Shown here in pieces: positions 10,014 to 18,137 of a DNA stretch of 36,988 nt. The DNA is from Desulfotignum sp. (lineage in GTDB: Bacteria > Desulfobacterota > Desulfobacteria > Desulfobacterales > Desulfobacteraceae). The notes under the pieces are model-generated. The model saw only the letters and a list, made by a program, of their open reading frames with translations. It had not been told where the DNA came from and made no database searches. The DNA lies in NCBI GenBank assembly GCA_021737445.1, contig JAIPDY010000002.1, positions 1 to 36,988 on the forward strand, in the 5' to 3' direction. The position numbers were made by a program, and so were the translations under genes. Each line of letters begins with the position of its first letter. The stretch's first letter is position 1.

Positions 10014-11023
10014 GCACACAAACAAGAAGAAAAGAGAGGATCGACCGGGGAATCAAGGTCCGGTCCGATGGGCTGTATGCATTGATGTCCTGGCGGGAGA
10101 TGGCCTACCTGATCGCCCCCCGGTTCATTCTGATTGCAGGGCTGCTGGCGTTGCCGTTTCTCATGCCGGGCCTTTACTGGCAGCGGGTCATCTCCATTGT
10201 CTGCATCTATGCCATGGTGGCGTTGAGTTTTGATTTTCTGGCCCATTATGTGGGACTGGTCTGTCTGGGCGGCGCTTTTTTCATCGGCACCGGGGGATAT
10301 ATCGCCGGCATTTTCAATGCCTATTTCGGTTTTCCCCCGGTGGTGACCATTCCTCTGGCCGCCCTTGCCGGCGGCATTTTCTGCACCCTGCTGCTGCTGC
10401 CCTGCCTGCCTTTGAGAGGTGTGTATTTTGCCATTGTCACGTTGATGTATCCCTTGTTCATGGCCCGGATCATCGAGGCATTCGACCTGTTCGGCGGCAC
10501 GGACGGCATCCTGGGCATCGACAGCTTTCCTTCCGCATTTACAGAGCAGTATTTTGTGGTGGGGATCCTGCTGGTGTTCCTCTTCGGGCTGCGGCGGATC
10601 GTGACCACGGACATGGGGCTGATCTTCACGGCGGTGATGGACAATGACCAGGCCGTGCGGGCATCAGGCATCAATATCACCCATTACAAGGCCCTGGCCG
10701 TATTTATCGCCTCGGCCATGGGGTGCCTGGCCGGGGCCTGTCTCACCCATATCTACATGTGGTCTGGCATCTCCCAGTTTGCCCTGGATTTTTCCATCCT
10801 GCCCATTGCCGCCACGGTGATCGGCGGGGCCGGTACCCTGGTGGGTCCGGTGATCGGGTGTCTCATACTGGTGCCGGTGTCGGAACTGCTGCGCGATTTC
10901 GGTACCCTGCGCATTGTGTTTTACGCCACACTGCTGGTGGCATTCATATTGTTCCGCAGCGACGGCATCATGGCGTTTGCCAAAAGAAAATATGAACAGA
11001 CTGAAAGGTGGACCCGGATATGA
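10010..11023 (+). CDS. livM: Branched-chain-type ABC transporter permease LivM
   Basis: Second channel subunit, 337 residues, with a ~40-residue charged N-terminal stretch (STQTRRKERIDRGIKVRSDG) before the first membrane helix. The core motif FDFLAHYVGLVCLGGAFFIG (standard family form: LL-G-GLlSLGhaaFfgiGAY) identifies LivM, and the C-terminal loop VIGGAGTLVGPVIGCLILVP is the conserved ATPase-coupling region. The frame is open upstream inside livH; the ATG at 10010 was chosen because it overlaps the livH stop in ATGA and starts the protein at the usual place. Its own stop overlaps the livG start in the same way. Confidence 0.92.
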   Translation: MSTQTRRKERIDRGIKVRSDGLYALMSWREMAYLIAPRFILIAGLLALPFLMPGLYWQRVISIVCIYAMVALSFDFLAHYVGLVCLGGAFFIGTGGYIAGIFNAYFGFPPVVTIPLAALAGGIFCTLLLLPCLPLRGVYFAIVTLMYPLFMARIIEAFDLFGGTDGILGIDSFPSAFTEQYFVVGILLVFLFGLRRIVTTDMGLIFTAVMDNDQAVRASGINITHYKALAVFIASAMGCLAGACLTHIYMWSGISQFALDFSILPIAATVIGGAGTLVGPVIGCLILVPVSELLRDFGTLRIVFYATLLVAFILFRSDGIMAFAKRKYEQTERWTRI

Positions 11024-11823
11024 GCAAGCAAACCAGACAGGACCAGCCCATTTTGCGCATGGAAAATGTTTCCAAGGTGTTCGGCGGAGTCACCGCATTA
11101 AAACATGTTGACCTGGATGTGTATGAAGGGGATGTCTTAGGCATCATCGGTCCCAACGGGTCCGGCAAAACCACCATTGTCAATTCCATTACCGGGTTTA
11201 TCACCCTGACATCGGGCCGGATCTATTTCAAGGGAGAAGATATTACCGGGAAAAAAGCCCATAAAATTGCGGATATGGGGATAACCCGAACCTTCCAGAT
11301 CATGCGGCCCTACTACAGCCTGCCGGCATTCAAAAACCTGGTGATCCCGCTGTTTTCCCCCAGGGCCAAGCGTACCGGCGGATGGCGGGGCGGCGGAACA
11401 CTTGGTGACCGCAAGACCATTGCCATTGATATCCTGGAGGAAATCGGATTTGAAAGGGACTCTTATATCCCCTTTAAAACCACCTCCACTTTGCCCACAG
11501 GATACCTGAAGCGCCTGGAGCTGGCACGGTGCCTGGCGCTTCAGCCGGAGGTCATCATCTGTGACGAGATATTTTCAGGACTTTCCATGAGTGAAATCGC
11601 CTCCATGGTACCCTTGATAGAACGGCTCCAGGATGAAGGCATCACCATTGTGATGATCGAACACCGCCTGCGGGAACTGTTCCAGGTGGCCAACCGGATC
11701 ATGGTGCTCAATTTCGGGGAAAAACTGGTGGAAGGCGCCCCTGATGATGTCATGGCGGACGAACGGGTCAAGGAAGCCTATTTCGGATCTGAAAAAATGG
11801 AGGAGGTCATGACATATGCTTGA
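11020..11823 (+). CDS. livG: Branched-chain-type ABC transporter ATP-binding protein LivG
   Basis: ATPase of 267 residues that powers import from the cytoplasmic face. Walker A is GPNGSGKT near residue 43, and the LivG-specific segment ITRTFQIMRPYYSLPAFKNL follows. Walker B is VIICDEIFSGLS. The ABC signature is degenerate: LPTGYLKRLELARCLA stands where LivG proteins usually have LSYGxQRRLEIARAL, and the usual proline after the Walker B Glu is Ile. The switch His is present in VMIEHRL. An in-frame ATG lies 12 bases further upstream (11008); 11020 was preferred because it forms an ATGA overlap with livM. The 3' end overlaps livF by 8 bases. Confidence 0.9.
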   Translation: MSKQTRQDQPILRMENVSKVFGGVTALKHVDLDVYEGDVLGIIGPNGSGKTTIVNSITGFITLTSGRIYFKGEDITGKKAHKIADMGITRTFQIMRPYYSLPAFKNLVIPLFSPRAKRTGGWRGGGTLGDRKTIAIDILEEIGFERDSYIPFKTTSTLPTGYLKRLELARCLALQPEVIICDEIFSGLSMSEIASMVPLIERLQDEGITIVMIEHRLRELFQVANRIMVLNFGEKLVEGAPDDVMADERVKEAYFGSEKMEEVMTYA

Positions 11824-12565
11824 AGCCACGGATCTCATGGTGTTTTACGAAAACATGCTGGCATTGAACAACATCAGCATCTTTTGCCGGGACAACCAGA
11901 TAGTGGGGGTTTTCGGTGCCAATTCCGCAGGCAAATCCACCCTGATGTATTCGCTTTCCGGCATTATGCTGGATATCCGGAAAAAAGAAAAAATGTCCGG
12001 GGGCGAGCGGATCACCCTTACCGGACAGCTCTTGTTCCAGGGGCAGGACATCATGGACATGAAACCCAGCAGCCGTGCCCGGGCCGGAATTGTACTCTGT
12101 CCGGAACGCCGGCGCCTGTTTAAGGAAAGCTCTGTCATGGAAAACCTGCGCATCGGCGGGTATCTGGCCACCAAAGCACAGGCAAAGGTCAGTCTGGAGT
12201 TTGTCATGGCCCTGTTCCCTGCCCTGACACGGCTGCAGAAACGCCTGGCCGGTTTCTTAAGCGGCGGTGAACAGCAGATGGTGGCCATCGGCCGGGCCCT
12301 CATGGCCCAGCCCAGGGTTTTGCTGCTGGATGAACCCCTGCTGGGACTAAGCCCGCTGATGCAGGCCACATTGATCAGGGCCGTCAAAAAGATCCAGGAG
12401 GAAAGCGACATCTCCATCATCGTGGCCGAGCAGTATGCCAGACCGGTGTTTCCAATAGTAGATTACGCCTATATCCTGGAAAACGGGGCCGCAGTCATGG
12501 AAGGCACCAGAGAAGAACTCATGGACAACCCGGATGTAAAATCCGCCTATTTTGGCGTGTCATAA
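11816..12565 (+). CDS. livF: Branched-chain-type ABC transporter ATP-binding protein LivF
   Basis: Second ATPase of the importer, 249 residues. It has a Walker A variant GANSAGKST near residue 38, canonical signature LSGGEQQMVAIGRAL, Walker B VLLLDEPLLGLSP and a switch region IIVAEQYA, in which Q replaces the usual H-loop environment as is common in LivF. The insert DIRKKEKMSGGERITLTG between Walker A and the Q-loop is a little longer than in typical ~235-residue LivF. It forms the heterodimer with LivG. The gene is followed after 12 bases by the ligase gene, with the ribosome-binding site TAAGGAG between them. Confidence 0.9.
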   Translation: MLEATDLMVFYENMLALNNISIFCRDNQIVGVFGANSAGKSTLMYSLSGIMLDIRKKEKMSGGERITLTGQLLFQGQDIMDMKPSSRARAGIVLCPERRRLFKESSVMENLRIGGYLATKAQAKVSLEFVMALFPALTRLQKRLAGFLSGGEQQMVAIGRALMAQPRVLLLDEPLLGLSPLMQATLIRAVKKIQEESDISIIVAEQYARPVFPIVDYAYILENGAAVMEGTREELMDNPDVKSAYFGVS

Positions 12566-12577
12566 TAAGGAGTACCA

Positions 12578-14236
12578 ATGGTCGATACAATACCCCTTGA
12601 AAAAGAACTGTCCTATTCCAGGTTCGATCTGATGAGCGACACCTACCCGGACAACACCGCTGTGGTATACCTGGGAGAACGCTTCTCCTACCGCCGGCTG
12701 CGGGATATGAGTGAACGGTTTGCCGGAGGCCTGCAATCTATCGGGGTGGGCAAAGGCGACAAGGTGCTCTTGTATATCCCCAACTGCATCCAGTGGATCG
12801 TCTCCTTTCTGGGCATCCAGAAGGCAGGAGCGGTCATGGTTCCTGTGTCACCCATCTATACCTCCCATGAAATCGCCTATATGATCAAGGATTCCGGTGC
12901 AAAAACCATTATCTGCATGGACACCAATTACGGGTATGTCCAGGAAACCTTTGGCCAGACCGGTTTGAAAAAGGCTGTTGTCACCAATCTTATGGATCTT
13001 CTGCCGGTGTGGAAGCGTGTCATGGGGATGATCCTGGACAAGGTGCCGTCGGGCCGGGTGACCTATGATGACAAAGTGGTGCCATTTACATCCCTGCTCA
13101 AGGCATCTCCCATTACAGACAAGCCGGTCCTCGATCCTGTGACAGACCTGTCCTATATCCTTTACACCGGCGGGACAACCGGGTTTCCCAAGGGGGTACC
13201 GGGCAACCATATCGGCGCCACCTCCTATATCAATGATGTCACCTTTGATGTGGCAGGGGAACACCTCAAGGAGGGCGAGGATGTGTATATCGCCATCAAC
13301 CCGCTGTTCCACATCATGGCCCTGGGGTTTTTCATGGCCATCGGCCTGAACAAGGGCAACATGGTGGTGCTCATGCCCCAGCCCCAGGTGGATGCCATCC
13401 TGGAATCCATCCAGCAGTACCGGGTCCGGTGGTTTCTCGGGGTGCCGGCCCTGTACCGCATGATCCTGGAGAACGACCGGCTGGACCAGTATGACCTGTC
13501 CTCTCTGCAATATTGTTTCTGCGGCGGGGATGTACTGCCCGGCAAGGTGATGAACCGGTTCAAGCAGGCCTACGGCCTGCCCATTTACCAGGTGTACGGA
13601 TCCACGGAAGTAGGCCATGTGACCTACAGCAAAATCGGGTCTGAGCCCGCTTCCGGCTCCATTGGATATCCCTTGAAAAGCCGGGAATGCATGGTGGTGG
13701 ATCCGGTTACCCTGGAATGTGTGGAACACGGGGAGAGCGGAGAATTGTTTGTGTCTTCTCCCTATGCATTGAAAGAATATTACGGCAAGCCTGACGAAAC
13801 CCAAAAGACCTATATCAAGGTCAATGACAAGGTGTACTGCCGCATGGGGGACTATGTGTCCTGCCGGCCGGACGGCGAGCTGGTCTATATGGAACGGTCC
13901 GCTGATATCATCAAACACAAGGGATACCGGGTGTCTGCATCGGAGATAGAGGCGGTTCTCCAGGACCATCCCACGGTCATCAACGCCTGTGTCATAGGTG
14001 TGCCTGATGAAAAAACAGGGGAGCGCATCAAGGCCATTGTGGTGCTCAAGGAGGATGCCCGGGGCGTAGGAGGGGTGGAACTGATCAAATGGTGTGCCGA
14101 CCGGCTTGCCTCCTACAAGGTGCCGGGATATGTGGAATTCCGAGACATGCTGCCCAAATCCAAGGTGGGCAAGCTGCTGCGCCGGGAGGTCAGAGACAGT
14201 GAGGTGCGACGAATCACGGGAAAAACAGCAGGCTGA
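12578..14236 (+). CDS. AMP-forming acyl-CoA ligase (class I adenylate-forming enzyme)
   Basis: Enzyme of 552 residues that would convert a carboxylic acid, ATP and CoA to an acyl-CoA through an acyl-AMP. The P-loop motif TGGTTGFPKG lies at 197-206, the A5 motif YQVYGSTEVGHVT near 340, the hinge MGDYVSCRPDGELVYMERSADIIKHKG near 430, and the catalytic lysine region LPKSKVGKLLRRE near the C-terminus. It is last in the Liv-type operon, so the imported acid is probably activated directly. Candidate substrates are aromatic, medium-chain or branched acids; sequence alone does not separate these. The start ATG has AAGGAG 6 bases upstream. The next forward frame is a decayed kinase gene, so the operon probably ends here. 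Confidence 0.9.
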   Translation: MVDTIPLEKELSYSRFDLMSDTYPDNTAVVYLGERFSYRRLRDMSERFAGGLQSIGVGKGDKVLLYIPNCIQWIVSFLGIQKAGAVMVPVSPIYTSHEIAYMIKDSGAKTIICMDTNYGYVQETFGQTGLKKAVVTNLMDLLPVWKRVMGMILDKVPSGRVTYDDKVVPFTSLLKASPITDKPVLDPVTDLSYILYTGGTTGFPKGVPGNHIGATSYINDVTFDVAGEHLKEGEDVYIAINPLFHIMALGFFMAIGLNKGNMVVLMPQPQVDAILESIQQYRVRWFLGVPALYRMILENDRLDQYDLSSLQYCFCGGDVLPGKVMNRFKQAYGLPIYQVYGSTEVGHVTYSKIGSEPASGSIGYPLKSRECMVVDPVTLECVEHGESGELFVSSPYALKEYYGKPDETQKTYIKVNDKVYCRMGDYVSCRPDGELVYMERSADIIKHKGYRVSASEIEAVLQDHPTVINACVIGVPDEKTGERIKAIVVLKEDARGVGGVELIKWCADRLASYKVPGYVEFRDMLPKSKVGKLLRREVRDSEVRRITGKTAG

Positions 14237-14244
14237 CACCATGA

Positions 14245-14697
14245 CATGTATCTTTTGCCATAACCGGGTCCCGTGACAGCGCCTGCCTGCCCACGGAGAT
14301 CAATTTCAAGCCCTCCTGGTTCAAGGGCCGGGCCCACCATCTGTGCATCGTCAGAGACATCACCCGCCGGGTCGAGATGGAAAAAAAGAGCCGGAAAATG
14401 GAGCGCATGGCCTATATCGGGCATCTGACCGCATCTTTGTCCCACGAAATCAGAAACCCGTTGTCATCGGTGAAGATGAACCTGCAGATTTTAGGCAAAA
14501 ACAAGGCCTTTGCCGGCAATGACAAGCGGCGCCTGGCCATATCCGAGCGGGAGATCCACCGTCTGGAAACCATTCTCCAGCAGCTGGTGATCAACCTGCT
14601 GCTCAACGCCCTGGATTCTGTGGCGGACGGCGGCAAAATCATCATCACCACCGCTGCCCGGCATTGGATGCAGGTCACTGGACGACTTGCTTTATAA
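14245..14697 (+). pseudogene. Remnant of a PAS-type sensor histidine kinase with an internal deletion
   Basis: The open frame 14245-14697 reads as pieces of a histidine kinase. First comes the end of a PAS domain (INFKPSW...LCIVRDITRRVEMEKKS). Next is a complete H-box helix (GHLTASLSHEIRNPLSSVKM, phosphoacceptor His in SHE) and the second helix ISEREIHRLETILQQL. This runs straight into the N-box of the ATPase domain (VINLLLNALDSVADGGKIII). The ~60-100 residues that normally separate the helix hairpin from the N-box are missing in frame, and after the N-box the frame leaves the family and stops; G1, F and G2 boxes are absent. There is no proper start upstream. It is best read as a dead gene with 5', internal and 3' losses; a short expressed dimerisation fragment starting at the ATG at 14377 cannot be excluded. 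Confidence 0.72.
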
Positions 14698-14743
14698 AAG
14701 CATACGTTGTAGGGTTATTTGAACCGGCAGAAAGGAAAAAAAG

Positions 14744-15475
14744 ATGGATCAGGACAAAAAAATTGCATTGCTCATCGATTGTGACAATGTAAGCCATAAA
14801 TCAATTGAGGGTGTGATCAATGAATTGTCAAAATATGGAAAAGTGAACATCAGACACGCCTATGGGAACTGGAAAAGCGACAGCATGAAAGGATGGGAGG
14901 AAAAACTTCATCCATACGCAATAAAACCTATTCAGCAATTTGTCTATACAACCGGGAAAAATGCTACAGATGCCGCAATGATAATAGATGCCATGGATCT
15001 GTTATATACCCAGAAAATAGATGCATTCGCCCTTATGACCAGTGACAGTGATTTTACTCCTCTTGTTATGAGAATACTGTCCAACGGCATAACGGTTTAC
15101 GGTTTTGGTGAGAAGAAAACACCGCCTCCGTTTGTCAAGGCATGTTCACAGTTTATATTTACTGAAAATCTGGAAACGGCAGAAGACGAAGAATATAAAT
15201 CATCGAAAAACGGAAATTCAAAAAAATCAAGAAATGAACTTCGGGGGGATACGGGACTGGTCAAATTATTGAGAACGGCGGTGGAGCAGTCTGCCGGGGA
15301 AGACGGCTGGTCACATCTTGGTCAGGTAGGTCAGTATATTTCCAACAACACCTCCTTTTCTCCGGTAAACTATGGATACAAAAAACTTGGAGAGCTGATA
15401 AGGGCCTGTGATTTATTCCAAATTCAAATGAGAAATGAAAATTCTGTCATGTACATCAAGGATAAAAAAAATTAA
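14744..15475 (+). CDS. NYN-domain (PIN-like) protein with C-terminal OST-HTH/LOTUS domain
   Basis: Protein of 243 residues. Residues 5-142 form a NYN/LabA-type nuclease-like domain with the acidic residues of the PIN fold: D12 and D14 in LIDCDN, D76 in GKNATDAAM, and D101/D103 in MTSDSDFTPL. A charged linker (about 143-168, SSKNGNSKKSRN) leads to a C-terminal OST-HTH/LOTUS domain (170-238: GLVKLLRTAVEQ, GWSHLGQVGQYI, FSPVNYGYKKLGELI). In this family the NYN part is thought to cut or bind RNA and the LOTUS part to bind RNA, possibly G-quadruplex RNA. The gene is clearly more AT-rich than its neighbours and stands alone between a pseudogene and a convergent pair, which suggests acquisition by transfer. 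The ribosome-binding site is weak (GGAAAAAAAG). Confidence 0.82.
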   Translation: MDQDKKIALLIDCDNVSHKSIEGVINELSKYGKVNIRHAYGNWKSDSMKGWEEKLHPYAIKPIQQFVYTTGKNATDAAMIIDAMDLLYTQKIDAFALMTSDSDFTPLVMRILSNGITVYGFGEKKTPPPFVKACSQFIFTENLETAEDEEYKSSKNGNSKKSRNELRGDTGLVKLLRTAVEQSAGEDGWSHLGQVGQYISNNTSFSPVNYGYKKLGELIRACDLFQIQMRNENSVMYIKDKKN

Positions 15476-15498
15476 CTGAAACCGATCGGTGCCGGCAT

Positions 15499-15918
15499 CT
15501 ATTTTCTGAATTCATCCCATTTATAATCAATGAGTTCGAGCATCACCCCGTTCATTTTTCTGGGATGGATAAAGGAAAATTCGCAGTCACGGAACGGCCT
15601 GGCACCGCCGATAAACGGATAGTTTTTTTCTTCAAGCTCTGTCATGGCTTCTCTGGTGCTATCCACATTGAAACTTATGAGCATCACCCCTTCGCCCTTT
15701 TTTTCGATGAATTTTGCCACCTCCCCGTCCGGGGTCAAGGATTCCATGAGTTCAAAACCAACTTCTCCGAGCCAGTACCGCGCCACCTTTATCTTTTCAG
15801 ATGCATCAATATACACATCATCAGGCGAGGTTTTTCCCAGGACCGGTTCCCAAACCTTGCGGGCCTGATCCAGATCTTTCACTGCGATACAGATATGATC
15901 GATTTTGTTGATTTTCAA
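15499..15918 (-). CDS. VOC-fold protein related to methylmalonyl-CoA epimerase, TTG start
   Basis: Protein of 139 residues with the epimerase-type opening INKIDHICIAVKDLDQARKV and closing IHPRKMNGVMLELIDY. Methylmalonyl-CoA epimerase interconverts the (R) and (S) CoA esters in propionate metabolism. Metal ligands expected in that enzyme appear here as H8 and E128, but the His of the usual LHHIAF-type strand is absent (GEGVMLISF at 76-83), so activity as a standard epimerase is uncertain. The frame is open to an ATG at 15969, but that would overlap the upstream gene. TTG at 15918 has GGGAGG six bases ahead and gives the normal family length and N-terminus. It lies 23 bases after the SixA-like gene, in one unit with it. 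Confidence 0.72.
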   Translation of the reverse strand: MKINKIDHICIAVKDLDQARKVWEPVLGKTSPDDVYIDASEKIKVARYWLGEVGFELMESLTPDGEVAKFIEKKGEGVMLISFNVDSTREAMTELEEKNYPFIGGARPFRDCEFSFIHPRKMNGVMLELIDYKWDEFRK

Positions 15919-15941
15919 TTCATGCCTCCCGGCAAAAAAGT

Positions 15942-16397
15942 TCATCCGATATGCGGGTTCAGGGTCCACTTGATGAACCAGCCCTTTTCATCACGGTCCA
16001 GGCACACAATGCCGGAATTCTGAAACCGGATCACCCGCAGTTCAAGATTTTCGGCCGTCAGAAATGACACCAGCCGCTCCATATAAGGCAGATGTCCCAC
16101 AATCATCCTGTTTGACTCAGGATCGATCCGGGATCCCAGATCGGTGACATCATCCAGCGGACCAATGCCGTCTGCTTTTTCCAACGGCGGATTCACTTTC
16201 AGGATATCCTTGAAAATCTGTGCAGTCTGCTCGGCCCGGGCCTTGCCGCTGTGCACGATTTTTGACACCGGCACCTGATACATCAGGGCCACGTCGGCAA
16301 TTTTCATGGTTTCCTGCCGGCCTATGTCAGACAACCCCTTTGCCGGATCTTTTTCCTTTGACAGGCTTTGCCCGTGCTGTACCAGATAGACAGCCAT
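15942..16397 (-). CDS. SixA-like histidine phosphatase with QHG in place of RHG
   Basis: Protein of 151 residues in the branch-1 histidine phosphatase superfamily, shaped like SixA (phosphohistidine phosphatase acting on histidine phosphotransfer domains). The nucleophile motif is VYLVQHGQS (H8), with Gln at the position of the usual Arg. The second catalytic His is H102 in IVGHLPYMERL. The segments GLSDIGRQE and IVHSGKARAEQTAQIF match SixA. The frame is open 138 bases further upstream, but ATG 16397 is preferred: GGGAGG stands 6 bases ahead and the protein then starts right at the catalytic strand. It is first in a two-gene unit with the VOC protein and probably cytoplasmic. The substrate is not shown by context. 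Confidence 0.78.
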   Translation of the reverse strand: MAVYLVQHGQSLSKEKDPAKGLSDIGRQETMKIADVALMYQVPVSKIVHSGKARAEQTAQIFKDILKVNPPLEKADGIGPLDDVTDLGSRIDPESNRMIVGHLPYMERLVSFLTAENLELRVIRFQNSGIVCLDRDEKGWFIKWTLNPHIG

Positions 16398-16437
16398 GAG
16401 AACCTCCCTTCTTTTGTCAGTTGTCACAGTTTTGACA

Positions 16438-16466
16438 ATATTATCTGGTTCTCCGATACATGGCAA
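16438..16466 (-). promoter_or_regulatory. Candidate sigma-70 promoter for the sixA-like/VOC unit
   Basis: On the reverse strand TTGCCA (16461-16466) and TAATAT (16438-16443) are separated by exactly 17 bases and lie about 41 bases before the chosen ATG at 16397. This supports that start over the longer frame, whose ATG (16535) lies upstream of this promoter. Confidence 0.48.
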
Positions 16467-16589
16467 GTGTTGTGTTTGCCATGGATGGACCTTGCCCGGG
16501 ATATTCATGATTTTCTGAAATGGCTTTACAGGCATTGAAAATGCTGATAAGCAGTTTTCAATATTTTCTTGACTTGGGAGACGTCACCG

Positions 16590-17441
16590 ATGAAAAAAAA
16601 TAAATACGCTGATCCCTTTCTTGAAAAACAGCTGGCCAGAAAAGAATTCCCCCGGTCCAGCCGGTACGACACCGACTGGATCCTGGACAATCAGATGGGG
16701 CCCAATGCGGTATGGCTGGCAGAATGCCTGTGTGAGGCCCTGCCCCTGGAACCGGGCATGCGGGTTTTGGATCTGGGGTGCGGCCGGGCCCTGACCAGTA
16801 TTTTTCTGGCAAAGGAGTTTGACGTACAGGTGTGGGCCACGGACCTGTGGATCACACCGGACCACAACTGGCAGCGGGCCGTCAAGGCGAAGGTTGCCGA
16901 CAAGGTATTTCCCCTGCGGTCGGAGGCCCATGCACTGCCCTATCCGGCAGGGTTCTTCGATGCAGTGGTGTCCATCGATGCCTACCAGTATTTTGGCACC
17001 GATGTGCTGTATCTGGATTACCTGAGCCGGTTTCTTAAACCCGGTGGGATGCTGGGGGTTGTGATGCCGGCGTTGATGCAGGAGATGGGAGATGTCATCC
17101 CTGAACATCTGACCCGGCCCCAGGCCAACGGCAAGGTGTTCTGGGAAGATGGGTGCCGCAGCTTTAAAACAGCTGACTGGTGGCAGAAATTGTGGGAAGG
17201 CGACAGCAGCGTCACCGATGTCCGGATGGAGATTTTGCCCGATGGCTGGCGCTTTTGGCGGGATTTTGAAACCGCCCTTGAGATGGCCGACAAAAGCATT
17301 TTCCCGTCTGATGCCCAGGCCCTGGACCTGGATCAGGGGCGGTATATCGGGTTTGTCCGGGGGATGGCCCGGCGGACCCGGACCGAATCCATGAACCTGT
17401 ATGACCCTGCCATCAGTGCCCGGGTGGGAGTGGACCAGTAG
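16590..17441 (+). CDS. Class I SAM-dependent methyltransferase, substrate unknown
   Basis: Protein of 283 residues with a Rossmann-type methyltransferase domain. Motif I is MRVLDLGCGRALTSIFLA (glycines at 63-65), followed by an acidic residue after strand 2 (VWATDLW), motif IV FDAVVSIDAYQYFG and a post-IV segment LSRFLKPGGMLGVVMP. It transfers a methyl group from S-adenosylmethionine; the acceptor is unknown. The C-terminal part (FWRDFETALEMADKSIFP) is not recognised. Start ATG 16590 has GGGAG 9 bases upstream; an in-frame ATG 21 bases earlier lacks such a site. The next gene, 36 bases downstream on the same strand, is a metallo-beta-lactamase-fold hydrolase, so the two may be cotranscribed. 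Confidence 0.82.
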   Translation: MKKNKYADPFLEKQLARKEFPRSSRYDTDWILDNQMGPNAVWLAECLCEALPLEPGMRVLDLGCGRALTSIFLAKEFDVQVWATDLWITPDHNWQRAVKAKVADKVFPLRSEAHALPYPAGFFDAVVSIDAYQYFGTDVLYLDYLSRFLKPGGMLGVVMPALMQEMGDVIPEHLTRPQANGKVFWEDGCRSFKTADWWQKLWEGDSSVTDVRMEILPDGWRFWRDFETALEMADKSIFPSDAQALDLDQGRYIGFVRGMARRTRTESMNLYDPAISARVGVDQ

Positions 17442-17477
17442 CCGGACCGGAATCTGGGCATCAAAGGAGGCAGAAAA

Positions 17478-18137
17478 ATGAAACAGATCATTGAAAATAT
17501 CTGGCATGTGGGCGACAGCGGCTGTGCTGTCTATCTGGTGGATACCCGAAGCGATGCAGGGCTGGTGCTGATCGATGCCGGCATGGACCTGGAGATGATC
17601 AGGGACATTGCGGTTAACGGCCTGGGATTTGAAGATATCCGGCACTGTATCCTGACCCACTGCCATATTGACCATACTGCGGTATGTGCCGGATTGTCGC
17701 GGGATCTGCCGGGACTTCGTTTTTATGCCCATGCACTGGATGCACCCCCCATTGAAGAATCCGGCCATGACGGGCGCACCGCCGCCGGCTGGTATGGCAT
17801 CACCTACGAACCGGTCTCCCTGTATAGACAATTTGATGCTGACACTGTGCTGACTCTCGGAAGGATGGACTTTCAGTGCCTGCACATCCCCGGACATACA
17901 CCGGGATCCATTGCCGTAATGGTGGAGTCCGCCGGCAAAAAGGTGCTGTTCGGCCAGGACCTACACGGTCCTTTCAGCGACGATTTTTTCTCAGACCTTG
18001 CTGATTACAAAAAATCCATGGACAGGCTGCTGGCGCTGGATGCTGATATTCTGTGCGAAGGGCATTTCGGCATTTTTCAGCCAAAGGAGCGGATGCGGGA
18101 ATTTATCAAGGAACACCGGGAGAGAAACCTGCGCTGA
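17478..18137 (+). CDS. Metallo-beta-lactamase-fold hydrolase (glyoxalase II-like)
   Basis: Protein of 219 residues with the full MBL metal-binding set: H61, H63, D65 and H66 in LTHCHIDHT, H140 in IPGHTPGS, bridging D161 in LFGQDLHG, and H196 in CEGHFGIF. No signal peptide is seen, so it is probably cytoplasmic. Such proteins hydrolyse thioesters, lactones, phosphodiesters or related compounds; the GHTPGS motif is typical of the glyoxalase II-like branch, and the substrate is not determined. An AAAGGAGG ribosome site stands 8 bases before the ATG. It follows the methyltransferase closely and ends before a 174-base gap that carries the promoter of the next unit. Confidence 0.85.
   Translation: MKQIIENIWHVGDSGCAVYLVDTRSDAGLVLIDAGMDLEMIRDIAVNGLGFEDIRHCILTHCHIDHTAVCAGLSRDLPGLRFYAHALDAPPIEESGHDGRTAAGWYGITYEPVSLYRQFDADTVLTLGRMDFQCLHIPGHTPGSIAVMVESAGKKVLFGQDLHGPFSDDFFSDLADYKKSMDRLLALDADILCEGHFGIFQPKERMREFIKEHRERNLR

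Noticed and set aside
8826..10025. Open frame of ~400 codons on the reverse strand, opposite the binding protein and livH
   Set aside because: The translation is rich in His, Gln and Pro with no domain, and it lies fully opposite well-supported genes. It is an antisense shadow of GC-rich codon use.
12848..14242. Reverse-strand frame of ~464 codons opposite the acyl-CoA ligase
   Set aside because: The ligase has all family motifs. The antisense product is His/Gly-rich and has no ribosome site or motif.
16584..17897. Reverse-strand frame of ~437 codons opposite the methyltransferase and the MBL hydrolase
   Set aside because: It covers two genes with complete catalytic motifs and has a biased, motif-free composition.
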